From NCBI RefSeq assembly GCF_001275675.1, contig NZ_LITM01000001.1:107696-171695 (forward strand): a stretch of 64,000 nucleotides of DNA. The letters run 5' to 3'. Shown here in pieces: positions 17,392 to 25,607 of this stretch. The notes beneath the pieces were generated by a model that did not search any database, had not been told where the DNA came from, and was given only the letters and a program-made list of their open reading frames with translations. A program made the translations under genes and the position numbers. How positions within the stretch are numbered: position 1 is the stretch's first letter; every line of letters starts with the position of its first letter. Source of the stretch: Lysinibacillus sp. FJAT-14745. GTDB taxonomy: Bacteria > Bacillota > Bacilli > Bacillales_A > Planococcaceae.

Positions 17392-18399
17392 TTGAAAAAA
17401 ACAAACATTGTGGCATTTTCAATAGTAGCGGTTTCTCCATTCCTAATTGCGATTGTGGCATTAGTATCCGTTATGTATGGCACAAAAGACATTAGTGCAA
17501 TAACGGTGTGGCAGGCGATTACTGCATTCGACTCTTCAAATGTGGATCACCAAATTATTCGAACAGGGCGTATCCCTAGAATAGCTGCAGTTTTACTGGT
17601 GGGAGCATTTTTAGCAGTAGCTGGGGCAGTGATGCAAGGTATTACACGAAATTATTTAGCATCCCCTTCGTTAATGGGCGTTAATGATGGTTCTGCATTT
17701 GTGATTACGTTAGCGATAGTATTTTTCCCAGGGCTTCCAAATTACCAAATGATTCTACTTTCAATGCTTGGTTCAGCATTAGGAGCAGGGATTGTCTTTG
17801 GTTTTGGCTCTTTAATTCGAAATGGTTTATCACCAGTAAGACTGGCCATTATTGGAACGGTCATTGGTACGTTTTTAAGCAGTATTACTACAGCCATTGC
17901 GATGTATTTCCAAGTATCACAAACGGTAAGTGTTTGGTATAACACAAAGGTACATATGGTAGATATGGATATGCTCATGCTAGCTATCCCATTTGGATTA
18001 ATTGGTTTAGTTCTTGCACTTTTATCAGCTAAGGCTATTACAATAACTTCACTAGGCGAAGATATCGCTATTGGACTTGGACAAAAAACAAAAGCAGTGA
18101 AAATTATTAGTATGCTTGCTGTTGTTTGTTTAACAGGTACAGCAGTTGCACTTGTAGGAAAGATTGCCTTTGTAGGGTTAGTCATTCCTCATATTACACG
18201 TTTCCTTGTTGGAGTCGATTACCGCTTTATCATTCCTTGTGCAGCAGTAATAGGTGCGTTTTTCTTAGCGCTCTGTGATGTACTCAGCCGCTTTGTTAAT
18301 TATCCATTCGAAACCCCAATCGGCGTCTTAACGGCCTTGGTTGGTGTTCCATTCTTCCTATATTTAGTTCGTAAACACGGAGGTGAACAACGTGCGTAA
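17392..18399 (+). CDS. Siderophore ABC permease (FecCD family), subunit 1
   Basis: About 335 residues with nine to ten hydrophobic helices. The FecCD core GRIPRIAAVLLVGAFLAVAG, AGAVMQGITRNYLASPSLMG and FVGLVIPHITRFLVG (the coupling helix that contacts the ATPase) are all present. It forms the heterodimeric membrane channel with the next gene product. A TTG start at 17392 has AAAGGTG at suitable spacing; GTG 17383 is an alternative. Its end overlaps the next reading frame. Confidence 0.9.
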   Translation: MKKTNIVAFSIVAVSPFLIAIVALVSVMYGTKDISAITVWQAITAFDSSNVDHQIIRTGRIPRIAAVLLVGAFLAVAGAVMQGITRNYLASPSLMGVNDGSAFVITLAIVFFPGLPNYQMILLSMLGSALGAGIVFGFGSLIRNGLSPVRLAIIGTVIGTFLSSITTAIAMYFQVSQTVSVWYNTKVHMVDMDMLMLAIPFGLIGLVLALLSAKAITITSLGEDIAIGLGQKTKAVKIISMLAVVCLTGTAVALVGKIAFVGLVIPHITRFLVGVDYRFIIPCAAVIGAFFLALCDVLSRFVNYPFETPIGVLTALVGVPFFLYLVRKHGGEQRA

Positions 18400-19423
18400 A
18401 AAAACCTCAAGTGTATTCGTCATGACTGTTTCCATACTCATGCTATTTATTTTTGGCGCCGGCTATCTCCATATGACAAATGGTGTCTTTGATATGTCGG
18501 TGATGGATGTTTTAAAAACATTGCTACGCATTGAACCAAATCCAAAATTTGATCTTGTCATTTTTGAATTTCGTTTACCACGTATCGTCATTGCAGCATT
18601 AGTAGGTGTTGGCTTAGGGATGGCAGGGGTTGTGCTACAAGGTATTACGCGTAATGGCCTAGCAGATCCGGGGATTTTAGGGATTAATGCTGGGGCTGGT
18701 GCAGCGGTGGTTATATTTATGTTTTTCTTTCAATTACGTCTCACATCCGCAGATTATAGTAGCTGGTTATCGATTTTGATGATGCCGATTTTTGGATTCG
18801 TCGGTGGTGCGATGGCAGCTGTGTTGATTTTCTCATTTGCCCGGAAAAATGGTCATTTAGATATGCAACGGCTAATTTTAACGGGGATTGCGATTAATAG
18901 TGGCTTTGGGGCATTGTCACTTTTTTTATCATTGAAAATGAATGCTCAAGATTATGAAGCTGCCGCCGTTTGGATGGCAGGCTCTATTTATAATGCAAAC
19001 TGGATCTTTGTTGTGACAATGCTACCGTGGCTTATTTTATTAGGCTTTTATGTTTATCGGAAATCGTATTTGCTCGATTATTTTCAATTGGAAGAGGATA
19101 GTATTACTAGCTTAGGAATAGCAGTAGAAAAAGAGAAAATGAAGCTGTTATTGGCAAGCGTCGGCTTAGTAAGTGCCTGTGTATCAGTATCAGGTAGTAT
19201 CGGTTTTATTGGATTAATGGCACCACATATTGCTAAACAGCTTGTTGGTATACAACATCGTTATGTCATGCCAGTAAGTGCGTTGATAGGCGCGGGATTG
19301 CTTATATTAGCTGATTTTATAGGAAAAACAGTATTTGCGCCGTCTGAGCTGGCGGTAGGTATTGTTGTCTCGATTATTGGGATTCCGTATTTCTTATATT
19401 TACTAGTGAAATCAAAGGCATAG
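18392..19423 (+). CDS. Siderophore ABC permease (FecCD family), subunit 2
   Basis: About 343 residues, same family as the preceding gene: FRLPRIVIAALVGVGLGMAG, VVLQGITRNGLADPGILGIN and IGFIGLMAPHIAKQLVG mark the FecCD fold. GTG at 18392 is chosen because GGAGG lies eight bases upstream, inside the end of subunit 1 (8-base overlap, translational coupling). Partner of subunit 1 in ferric siderophore import. Confidence 0.9.
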   Translation: MRKKTSSVFVMTVSILMLFIFGAGYLHMTNGVFDMSVMDVLKTLLRIEPNPKFDLVIFEFRLPRIVIAALVGVGLGMAGVVLQGITRNGLADPGILGINAGAGAAVVIFMFFFQLRLTSADYSSWLSILMMPIFGFVGGAMAAVLIFSFARKNGHLDMQRLILTGIAINSGFGALSLFLSLKMNAQDYEAAAVWMAGSIYNANWIFVVTMLPWLILLGFYVYRKSYLLDYFQLEEDSITSLGIAVEKEKMKLLLASVGLVSACVSVSGSIGFIGLMAPHIAKQLVGIQHRYVMPVSALIGAGLLILADFIGKTVFAPSELAVGIVVSIIGIPYFLYLLVKSKA

Positions 19424-19434
19424 GAGGAAAAAGT

Positions 19435-20235
19435 GTGCAAACTGCATTTAGAATGGAAAATTTATCTTCTGGCTATGAGCAGGTTCGTGTGTTTGAAAGC
19501 TTGAATTTAACAATAGAGGAGGGGAAGGTTACGACCATTATAGGTCCCAATGGATGTGGAAAATCTACACTGTTAAAAACAATTGGTCGTATATTAAAGA
19601 AGCAGCAGGGCACGGTTTATTTACAGGATCAAAACATGCAAAATTTATCGACGAAGGAAATTGCGAAAAAGCTCGCTATCTTGTCCCAGACACCTATCGC
19701 CCCAGGTCAGTTAAAGGTGAAGGAGCTCATTGCTTATGGCCGTTATCCCCATCGAAATAATGTTAATCGCTTAACGAAAAAGGACGAGGAAATGGTTGAA
19801 TGGGCCTTAAATGTAACGAATACGATGGAGTACCGAAATCGAGAGCTTGCTCAGCTTTCGGGCGGTCAACGCCAGCGTGTATGGCTTGCAATGGCCTTAG
19901 CGCAAGAAACAAGTATTTTGTTATTAGACGAACCGACAACCTATTTAGATATGGCACATCAGCTAGAGGTGTTAGAAATTGTAAAAGACTTAAACGAACA
20001 GCATCGTTGTACGATTGTTATGGTATTGCACGATATTAATCACGCGGCACGATATTCAGATCATTTAATTGCAATGAGGCAGGGAGCTGTAATGAAAACT
20101 GGAACACCTGAGGAAATTTTATGTGCAGATGTTATGCGGAACGTCTTCAATATTAATGCTCGTATTATGGAAGATCCAGTTACGAAAACACCAGTATGCT
20201 ATGGCTATGATGTTATGAAGGAGACCGACAAATGA
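19435..20235 (+). CDS. Siderophore ABC transporter ATP-binding protein
   Basis: 266 residues. Walker A GPNGCGKST near residue 40, Q-loop LSQTPIAPG, signature LSGGQRQRVWLAMALAQE, Walker B ILLLDEPTTYLD and switch histidine in VLHDINHA. It is the FecE/FepC-type ATPase that drives the two FecCD permeases. GTG start behind AGGAGG, 11 bases after the second permease; its end overlaps the esterase by four bases. Confidence 0.92.
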   Translation: MQTAFRMENLSSGYEQVRVFESLNLTIEEGKVTTIIGPNGCGKSTLLKTIGRILKKQQGTVYLQDQNMQNLSTKEIAKKLAILSQTPIAPGQLKVKELIAYGRYPHRNNVNRLTKKDEEMVEWALNVTNTMEYRNRELAQLSGGQRQRVWLAMALAQETSILLLDEPTTYLDMAHQLEVLEIVKDLNEQHRCTIVMVLHDINHAARYSDHLIAMRQGAVMKTGTPEEILCADVMRNVFNINARIMEDPVTKTPVCYGYDVMKETDK

Positions 20236-21011
20236 TTGAGGAGAAAATCGTGAAAGCACTTGATTATATGACGCAGCAAATTACTTCGAAATTTACAGAT
20301 TATACGTATACCGTAAATGTCTATGTACCGAACGGAGAAGTACCGAAAGGAGGTTTTCCGATCTTATACGTATTAGATGGATCTTCATATTTCCACCTTA
20401 TAAAGGAAGCGGTTCGCCTACAAAGCCGTAATGCACCTAAAACAGGAGTCTTACCAGCCGTTGTTGTTGGTATTGGGCATGGTGCAGACATGCACGAACG
20501 ACGATTTTATGATTTTACAGGACAAGCCGAAACGTATACTTATCCTGCAAGATTTAAAGGTAAGGGTCATGAGAAACATGGAGGAGCAGAGAACTTTAGT
20601 AGATTTTTAGAGGAGGAATTAAAGCCAAGTATTCAGGCTGAATTCCCAGTAAATATACAGCATGAAGCACTGTTTGGGCATTCATTAGCTGGTTATTTTG
20701 TACTTTGGCAATTATTCCATCATCAAGCAAGTTTCCAACGCTATATAGCGATTAGCCCTTCTATTTGGTGGAATGAGCATGAACTAGTAGGTTATGCGTC
20801 AACATTTTTAAAAGAGCGTCCATTTGCTTATGAAAAACTATTCATCGGTGTGGGAGAACTAGAAATCTTTATGGTTGATGATGCACAACAAATCGCGAGT
20901 AAATTGCAGAATATCATGGATATCTCCTTCTATGAAGCGTTGGAGGAAAATCATGCTTCAATCGTTCCAACTGTTATGAGTAGAGCAATACGTTTTGTGA
21001 ACAAAAAATAA
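20232..21011 (+). CDS. Ferri-siderophore esterase (BesA/IroE-like alpha/beta hydrolase)
   Basis: 259 residues of the esterase D-like family used for trilactone siderophores. Visible elements are FPILYVLDGSSYFHL, the nucleophile elbow LFGHSLAGYF (Ser), and the late ENHASIVP segment supplying the His. BesA of B. subtilis hydrolyses ferri-bacillibactin in the cytoplasm to release iron. Its ATGA overlap with the ABC ATPase and the Fur boxes upstream tie it to iron release here. Exact substrate is inference. Confidence 0.85.
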   Translation: MIEEKIVKALDYMTQQITSKFTDYTYTVNVYVPNGEVPKGGFPILYVLDGSSYFHLIKEAVRLQSRNAPKTGVLPAVVVGIGHGADMHERRFYDFTGQAETYTYPARFKGKGHEKHGGAENFSRFLEEELKPSIQAEFPVNIQHEALFGHSLAGYFVLWQLFHHQASFQRYIAISPSIWWNEHELVGYASTFLKERPFAYEKLFIGVGELEIFMVDDAQQIASKLQNIMDISFYEALEENHASIVPTVMSRAIRFVNKK

Positions 21012-21020
21012 ATAGTGATG

Positions 21021-21047
21021 ACCGCATTATTTCAAGGTAATGCGGTT
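21021..21047 (+). terminator. Terminator of the siderophore operon
   Basis: ACCGCATTA pairs with TAATGCGGT, followed by TTATTTAT. Confidence 0.65.
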
Positions 21048-21049
21048 TA

Positions 21050-21091
21050 TTTATGGTTAAAAATACATTATAATGTATTTTTAACCATAAA
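21050..21091. promoter_or_regulatory. Perfect 42-bp palindrome upstream of the GNAT pseudogene
   Basis: Twenty-one bases on each side of 21070/21071 are exactly complementary (TTTATGGTTAAAAATACATT and TATA at the centre). An AAGGAG ribosome site follows at once. It may be a cruciform-forming operator or an RNA hairpin. Confidence 0.6.
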
Positions 21092-21105
21092 AGGAGTGTT
21101 GACAG

Positions 21106-21708
21106 ATGAACATTATTTTAGCGCAAGTAGAGGATGCTTCAGTAATTCATAATGTTATGCTGCGAGCTTTTAAATTCTTTCAGCGCTTGACTACCCGCTG
21201 AAAGAATTTAAAGCCTCCGGCGGATGTCACGGAATCGGAAAGGAGTTCTTTGTGCTTGCACAAAGCCGATTCCGGACGCAATTATGCCGAGGCATAATTG
21301 ATAGAGTATGAACATGCAACACCACCATCAAGTGCACTAAGTGAAACAGTTGAATCGATTGAACAGGCGATGAAAAAAGGTGAGCATGCCTTCATCGGAT
21401 ATATCGATGAACAACCAGTTGCAATGGTAAGATTTACACTAAGCGCTCAAGGAATTTATTTTTTTAGATTATCTGTAATTCCAGAAATGCAAGGACAAGG
21501 ATTGGCCAAAGCATTAATTACCGAGCTTGAGCAATTCGCATGGGCGAAAGGAAAAACGATAAGCGAATGTAAAGTACGTATGAGTGTACCGAGAAATATT
21601 GAGTTATATCACTCATTGGGGTATATTGTCACAAAAGAAAGCGAGGAAGAAAATCGTAACGGTTTCTCTCTTTCTGTAGCGACAATGGAAAAACAGCTTA
21701 ATAATTAG
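21106..21708 (+). pseudogene. GNAT acetyltransferase gene interrupted by an R1 element
   Basis: The 5' part (ATG 21106) encodes MNIILAQVEDASVIHNVMLR and AF; after the R1 element the same frame continues EYEHATPPSSALSETVESIE through the acetyl-CoA loop (SVIPEMQGQGLAKALI) to the end at 21708. Excision of 21174-21302 gives AFKEYEHATPPSSAL, which fits the family start. The 129 inserted bases are a multiple of three but bring TGA at 21199-21201. The 3' part could in principle be translated from TTG 21298 but lacks the first beta-strand and helix. Confidence 0.88.
21174..21302 (+). mobile_element. R1 element, copy C (inside GNAT gene)
   Basis: Follows TTTAA; begins ATTCTTTCAGCG and closes CGCTGAAAGAAT, so the first stem pair differs from other copies (A-T for C-G) with compensation on both sides. 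Core, nested hairpin (GGAATCGG/CCGATTCC, CTTTGTGC/GCACAAAG) and end hairpin are complete; ends GGCATAATTGAT. Confidence 0.9.
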
Positions 21709-21720
21709 GGGGGATAGCTC

Positions 21721-22365
21721 TTGAGGAAAACGCTTGGCTGTTTACATGCACATTATTCAAATATTGAGTATATAGAACAGGCATTTCAAAACATTGAGAA
21801 AGTAGAACTGGTACATTTTGTGGATCCTGGTCTTATACAGCAAGTATCAAAAGGGACTGGAGAGTTAGCCTTTAAGGTTAAAGAGCAACTTGAATGGATG
21901 GAAAGTTGTGATATGGATGCCATCTTAATAACGTGCACTAACTATATTGCATTATTAGAGGAAGAACAGCTAGAACTTTCTATTCCGATTGTTAAAATAG
22001 ATGAGCCGTTCTTTGAAACGGTATGTGAAGAAGAACAGCCTCAAACGATTCTTTTTACAAATCCTGAAACCGTAGAAGGAACAATGAACAGACTTCAGCA
22101 ATATGCTTTACTACATGAAAAATCCATTAATGCTGAAGTAAAAGTTATCGACAATACGTTTGAATTGATTATCCAAGGAAAAAAGGATGCATATAATAAC
22201 GCTATTATACAAGCTCTTCATGATGTAGCAGGTGAACAGCAGCATATTTCAGTTGCACAGCTTTCAATGGTTGAGGCTGCACGGCAATTCGAAAAAGAGT
22301 CAACGTTAACGATTACGCATCCGCTAAAGTCGTTAGCTAAATTTGTGATGCAAGCTATAGAATAA
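21721..22365 (+). CDS. Aspartate/glutamate racemase family protein
   Basis: 214 residues of the Asp/Glu/hydantoin racemase superfamily. The first catalytic Cys is plausible in ITCTNYIALL near residue 76; the second position in this family (C-terminal half, around QLSMVEAARQ) is Ser rather than Cys, so it may not be a two-cysteine racemase. TTG start behind AGGGGGG, 12 bases after the broken GNAT gene. Function not assigned beyond family. Confidence 0.7.
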   Translation: MRKTLGCLHAHYSNIEYIEQAFQNIEKVELVHFVDPGLIQQVSKGTGELAFKVKEQLEWMESCDMDAILITCTNYIALLEEEQLELSIPIVKIDEPFFETVCEEEQPQTILFTNPETVEGTMNRLQQYALLHEKSINAEVKVIDNTFELIIQGKKDAYNNAIIQALHDVAGEQQHISVAQLSMVEAARQFEKESTLTITHPLKSLAKFVMQAIE

Positions 22366-22457
22366 TAGTTTGTGTGTAGTTTTCGGAATACTCTGTAACA
22401 ATTTGTGCAATACATTCGTTTCATAGGAAATAACTATGACTTGTAGGGAGTGTGGTA

Positions 22458-22940
22458 ATGAGGGTATGGATAATTATGGTAGCTTCGTTGTTATTGTTGG
22501 TAGGCTGTTCAATGAACGGGAAAGCAGTAACTCTGCCAAATGATTTACCTGATTTTGTGCAAGAAAGTGATTTTAAATCGATTGATTGGGACAAAAAGGC
22601 GGTAGAGTTTGGAGACAGAGGTATTATTGGTAATGCGAATAAATCAGGTGTTATCGGGGCCAATATGCCGAGTTTAAACACTCAAAAATGGATGTGGCAT
22701 CTTTGGGGAATTGAAGAAGGTCGTGATAGCAAGTTAACAATTGTCGGGTATCATAAAGATTCTAAAACGGTGTATCCTATCTTGGTAGATGGGTGGACAA
22801 TAGGGCTTGGTGGACCTGTTAATGGTGCAGATGCTCATACACCTTCAAATGTAAAAATACCAAAACCTGGTGAATGGGCAATTTTACTTTATACGAATGG
22901 GAACTATTTTGATACGTTAATTTACGATATTAATGAATAG
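22458..22940 (+). CDS. DUF4871-like lipoprotein
   Basis: 160 residues. Signal peptide of type II with lipobox LLLVGC (Cys near residue 18). The mature part is beta-rich and contains MPSLNTQKWMWHLWGIEE, VDGWTIGLGGPVNGADAHTP and GEWAILLYTNG, features of a Bacillus lipoprotein family without known role. Located on the outer face of the membrane. ATG 22458 preferred over the upstream GTG. Monocistronic, ending at a strong terminator. Confidence 0.78.
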   Translation: MRVWIIMVASLLLLVGCSMNGKAVTLPNDLPDFVQESDFKSIDWDKKAVEFGDRGIIGNANKSGVIGANMPSLNTQKWMWHLWGIEEGRDSKLTIVGYHKDSKTVYPILVDGWTIGLGGPVNGADAHTPSNVKIPKPGEWAILLYTNGNYFDTLIYDINE

Positions 22941-22962
22941 AGAGTGAATATTGCATACAACG

Positions 22963-23005
22963 ACCCTCATTTTGTAAGTATAATTCTTACAAAATGAGGG
23001 TTTTG
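22963..23005 (+). terminator. Rho-independent terminator
   Basis: ACCCTCATTTTGTAAG pairs perfectly with CTTACAAAATGAGGGT, followed by TTTTG. Confidence 0.9.
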
Positions 23006-23019
23006 CTTAAAAGATTTAA

Positions 23020-23213
23020 CTTCTTTCAGCGGGTGTCCAAACATCGCTGAAAAAGAGAAACTCAGGCTAAAACCTTCACATCCTGTGAAAACGCCTGAGT
23101 GACCAACATCGTGTTGGCCCAAAGCCTCCGGCGGATGTCACGGAATCGGAAAGGAGTTCTTTGTGCTTGCACAAAGCCGATTCCGGACGCAATTATGCCG
23201 AGGCATAATTGAT
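23020..23213 (+). mobile_element. R1 element, copy D (extended 5' domain)
   Basis: Follows TTTAA 15 bases after a terminator. After CTTCTTTCAGCG..CGCTGAAAA the left hairpin opens into extra stems not seen in other copies: ACTCAGGC/GCCTGAGT with inner TTCACA/TGTGAA, then CCAACA/TGTTGG (23052-23119). Core, nested hairpin and terminal hairpin are then complete; ends GGCATAATTGAT. Confidence 0.88.
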
Positions 23214-23283
23214 TGCAAATGGCGTAAAAAATATAAAATTGGTAATATGAAAAGTAAGAAAATAGAAGTGGAGGATAGCTATT

Positions 23284-23796
23284 ATGACCGATTTACGATA
23301 TCCAATTGGACAATTTCAATTTCCGGAAGTAGTTACAGCACAGCAAGTAAAGGAATGGATGGAGGATATTCGTCTATTACCGAAACAACTAGCAGAGACT
23401 CTTAATGGAGCAAGTGAACAAGCATTAACAAAATCCTACCGAGAAAATGGCTGGACGGTTACGCAGCTTGTCCACCATATTGCAGATAGTCATATGAATA
23501 GCTTTATCCGTTTTAAGCTAGCTTTGACGGAGGATATTCCAACGATTAAACCTTACAATGAAGAAGATTGGGCAAAGCTTCCTGATTCAGAAATGCCTGC
23601 TTCAACATCTTATAAAATGATTGAGAGCTTACATGAACGTTGGGTTTATTTACTAACAAGCTTAACAACAGAGCAATTACAACGAGCATTTAATCATCCA
23701 GATTCAGGATTAATGACACTTGAAAAAGCTGTAGCCTTATATGCTTGGCACGGAAAGCATCATCTTGCTCATATTCAAATTGCTTTGGCGAAATAG
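23284..23796 (+). CDS. bstA: YfiT/BstA-type bacillithiol S-transferase (DinB superfamily)
   Basis: 170 residues. The pattern YPIGQFQFP at the start, WTVTQLVHHIADSHMN (first metal His) and AWHGKHHLAHI (two more) identify the YfiT subgroup, in which BstA of Staphylococcus and YfiT of Bacillus conjugate bacillithiol to electrophiles. Cytoplasmic. ATG at 23284 with GGAGG upstream. It stands alone after R1 copy D. The presence of FosB 5 kb away, another bacillithiol-dependent enzyme, fits. Confidence 0.82.
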   Translation: MTDLRYPIGQFQFPEVVTAQQVKEWMEDIRLLPKQLAETLNGASEQALTKSYRENGWTVTQLVHHIADSHMNSFIRFKLALTEDIPTIKPYNEEDWAKLPDSEMPASTSYKMIESLHERWVYLLTSLTTEQLQRAFNHPDSGLMTLEKAVALYAWHGKHHLAHIQIALAK

Positions 23797-23949
23797 ATGC
23801 TCAAGTAAATAAGGTATTGGCTCAATCAATGGATTTTGAAAAAGCAGTTGAATCATAAATGACGCTTGCTTGATGACTTGATCCACAAATTGAATGAGCT
23901 AACTATAGAACTTAATACTGATAAAACTGTATAAAGTATGTTATTGAAG

Positions 23950-23990
23950 GCTGTTTCAAAAGTAAGACAAGACACTTTTGAAACAGCTAT
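23950..23990. terminator. Strong terminator hairpin
   Basis: GCTGTTTCAAAAGT pairs with ACTTTTGAAACAGC, then TATTTT. The 150 bases between bstA and this hairpin show no gene. Confidence 0.75.
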
Positions 23991-24047
23991 TTTAATGTTA
24001 TTCGGGGATTCTACATAATTGTAGAGCAATCATATCTTGCCTTAATA

Positions 24048-24197
24048 TTATTTCGTTTCTCGGTGCAATGTAACTCTTTTCAAGCGCGGGGAATATTTCT
24101 TAAGCTCCAGCCTTTCAGGATTAGTTCGTTTATTTTTTGTAGTGATATAGTTTTTATCACCTGTTTCTGTGCAGGCTAATGTCACTTGTACACGCAT
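24048..24197 (-). CDS. rpmG: Ribosomal protein L33, zinc-independent paralogue
   Basis: 49 residues beginning [20 protein letters not shown] and ending [12 protein letters not shown]: bacterial L33. Only one Cys is present, so this is the C-minus form that does not bind zinc. A Zur box directly upstream shows that it is made when zinc is scarce, replacing the zinc-binding L33 and sparing zinc (the rpmGC role in B. subtilis, where the 168 copy is a pseudogene; here it is intact). ATG 24197 with AAGGAGG. Divergent from zagA. Confidence 0.93.
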   Translation of the reverse strand: MRVQVTLACTETGDKNYITTKNKRTNPERLELKKYSPRLKRVTLHRETK

Positions 24198-24213
24198 AAA
24201 ATAACCTCCTTTT

Positions 24214-24234
24214 AAATCGTAATTATTACGCTTT
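24214..24234. promoter_or_regulatory. Zur box for rpmG
   Basis: AAATCGTAATTATTACGCTTT, nearly the full B. subtilis Zur palindrome AAATCGTAATNATTACGATTT. Confidence 0.85.
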
Positions 24235-24331
24235 ATACATTATTATTTTTATTGAAATATGTCAATATCGTATTTCCGCAAAGTTTTTAGCGTTGCATTT
24301 TGTAGGATACTATGTTTTAATTACAAACTAT

Positions 24332-24352
24332 AAATAGTAATCATTACGATTT
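24332..24352. promoter_or_regulatory. Zur box for zagA
   Basis: AAATAGTAATCATTACGATTT, close to the Zur consensus, ending just before the ribosome site AAGGGG. Confidence 0.85.
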
Positions 24353-24366
24353 AAGGGGTTGTAAAA

Positions 24367-25560
24367 ATGACAAGAAAAATTCCAGTTACAGTTTTAAGTG
24401 GTTATTTAGGTTCTGGTAAAACAACAATGATGAATCACATTTTACAAAATGAAAAAGATATGCGTGTAGCTGTTATCGTCAATGATATGAGTGAAATTAA
24501 TATTGATGCAGAGTTAATTGCAAATGGAAGTGGAATTTCACGAACAGAGGAAAAATTTGTAGAGTTATCGAATGGTTGCATTTGCTGCACGTTACGCGAG
24601 GATTTATTGCAGGAGGTGGAGCGTCTCGCAAAGCTCGGTACTATTGATTATATTTTAATTGAATCAACAGGGATTAGTGAGCCAATACCTGTTGCCCAAA
24701 CGTTTAGCTATTTAGACGAAGAGCTTGGTATTGATTTAACAAAGTTTTGCCAGCTTGATACGATGGTGACGGTTGTAGATGCGAATCGTTTTTGGCATGA
24801 TTTTCAGTCGGGTGAAAGCCTTTTAGAGCGTAAGGAGGCAGTGGGCGAATTAGATGAACGGGATGTTGCGGACTTACTCATTGAGCAAATCGAGTTTTGT
24901 GATGTCCTTGTATTAAACAAATGTGATTTAGTATCAGGTGAAGAGCTTGAAAGATTAGAGCGTATTTTGCGCGCTTTACAACCTGAAGCAAAGCTAATTC
25001 GTACAGTTAATGGTGTAATAGAGCCAGCTGAGATATTAAATACTGGACGCTTTGATTTTGAACGAGTATCGGAATCTGCTGGTTGGTTAAAGGAATTAGA
25101 ACTTGGCCATGAAAATCATACACCTGAAACAGAGGAGTACGGCATTTCTTCGTTCACCTATATACGTAGAAGACCCTTTCATCCAATGCGTTTTGTAGAA
25201 TGGTGTGACCAGATGCCAGAATCGATTGTCCGAGCAAAGGGGATTATTTGGAGTGCAAAGCATCAAGATGTTGCATTATTGCTATCACAGGCAGGCTCAT
25301 CAGCAAAAATAGAGCCCGTTTCTTATTGGGTAGCTGCTTTACCAAAAGAACAGCAGCAGGATGTTTTCTTGCAAAGCCCCGAGGTACTAGAGGATTGGGA
25401 TGAGGAATTCGGAGATCGCATGACACAGCTCGTAATAATTGGTGTTGATTTAGATAAAGAGGCGATTATAAAAGAATTGGACAAGTGTTTATTAACGGAA
25501 GATGAGTTTAATAATTCATGGGAGAGTTTACAAGATCCGTTCAATTGGGAATGGCATTAA
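24367..25560 (+). CDS. zagA: COG0523 zinc metallochaperone GTPase (ZagA/YciC)
   Basis: 397 residues, the length of B. subtilis ZagA. Walker A GYLGSGKTTMMN near residue 14, the metal-binding GCICCTLREDL near 73 and the NKCD guanine motif are all present, with a C-terminal CobW domain (FHPMRFVEWCDQMPESIVRA). It hydrolyses GTP and delivers zinc to client proteins such as FolE under zinc limitation. The Zur box immediately upstream confirms the role. It ends at a terminator shared with bpsB. Confidence 0.92.
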   Translation: MTRKIPVTVLSGYLGSGKTTMMNHILQNEKDMRVAVIVNDMSEINIDAELIANGSGISRTEEKFVELSNGCICCTLREDLLQEVERLAKLGTIDYILIESTGISEPIPVAQTFSYLDEELGIDLTKFCQLDTMVTVVDANRFWHDFQSGESLLERKEAVGELDERDVADLLIEQIEFCDVLVLNKCDLVSGEELERLERILRALQPEAKLIRTVNGVIEPAEILNTGRFDFERVSESAGWLKELELGHENHTPETEEYGISSFTYIRRRPFHPMRFVEWCDQMPESIVRAKGIIWSAKHQDVALLLSQAGSSAKIEPVSYWVAALPKEQQQDVFLQSPEVLEDWDEEFGDRMTQLVIIGVDLDKEAIIKELDKCLLTEDEFNNSWESLQDPFNWEWH

Positions 25561-25570
25561 AGATAAAAAC

Positions 25571-25607
25571 AAAGAAGATTTCGGCTAGGATTCCGAAATC
25601 TTCTTTT
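25571..25607. terminator. Bidirectional terminator between zagA and bpsB
   Basis: AAAGAAGATTTCGG pairs with CCGAAATCTTCTTT; the bpsB stop codon lies inside the hairpin. Confidence 0.85.

Noticed and set aside
23163-23405. Open frame beginning MLAQSRFRTQLCRGIID and continuing into the bstA upstream region
   Set aside because: It is the R1 element read in one frame; similar frames recur at every copy and run into unrelated sequence. Listed only as a weak observation.
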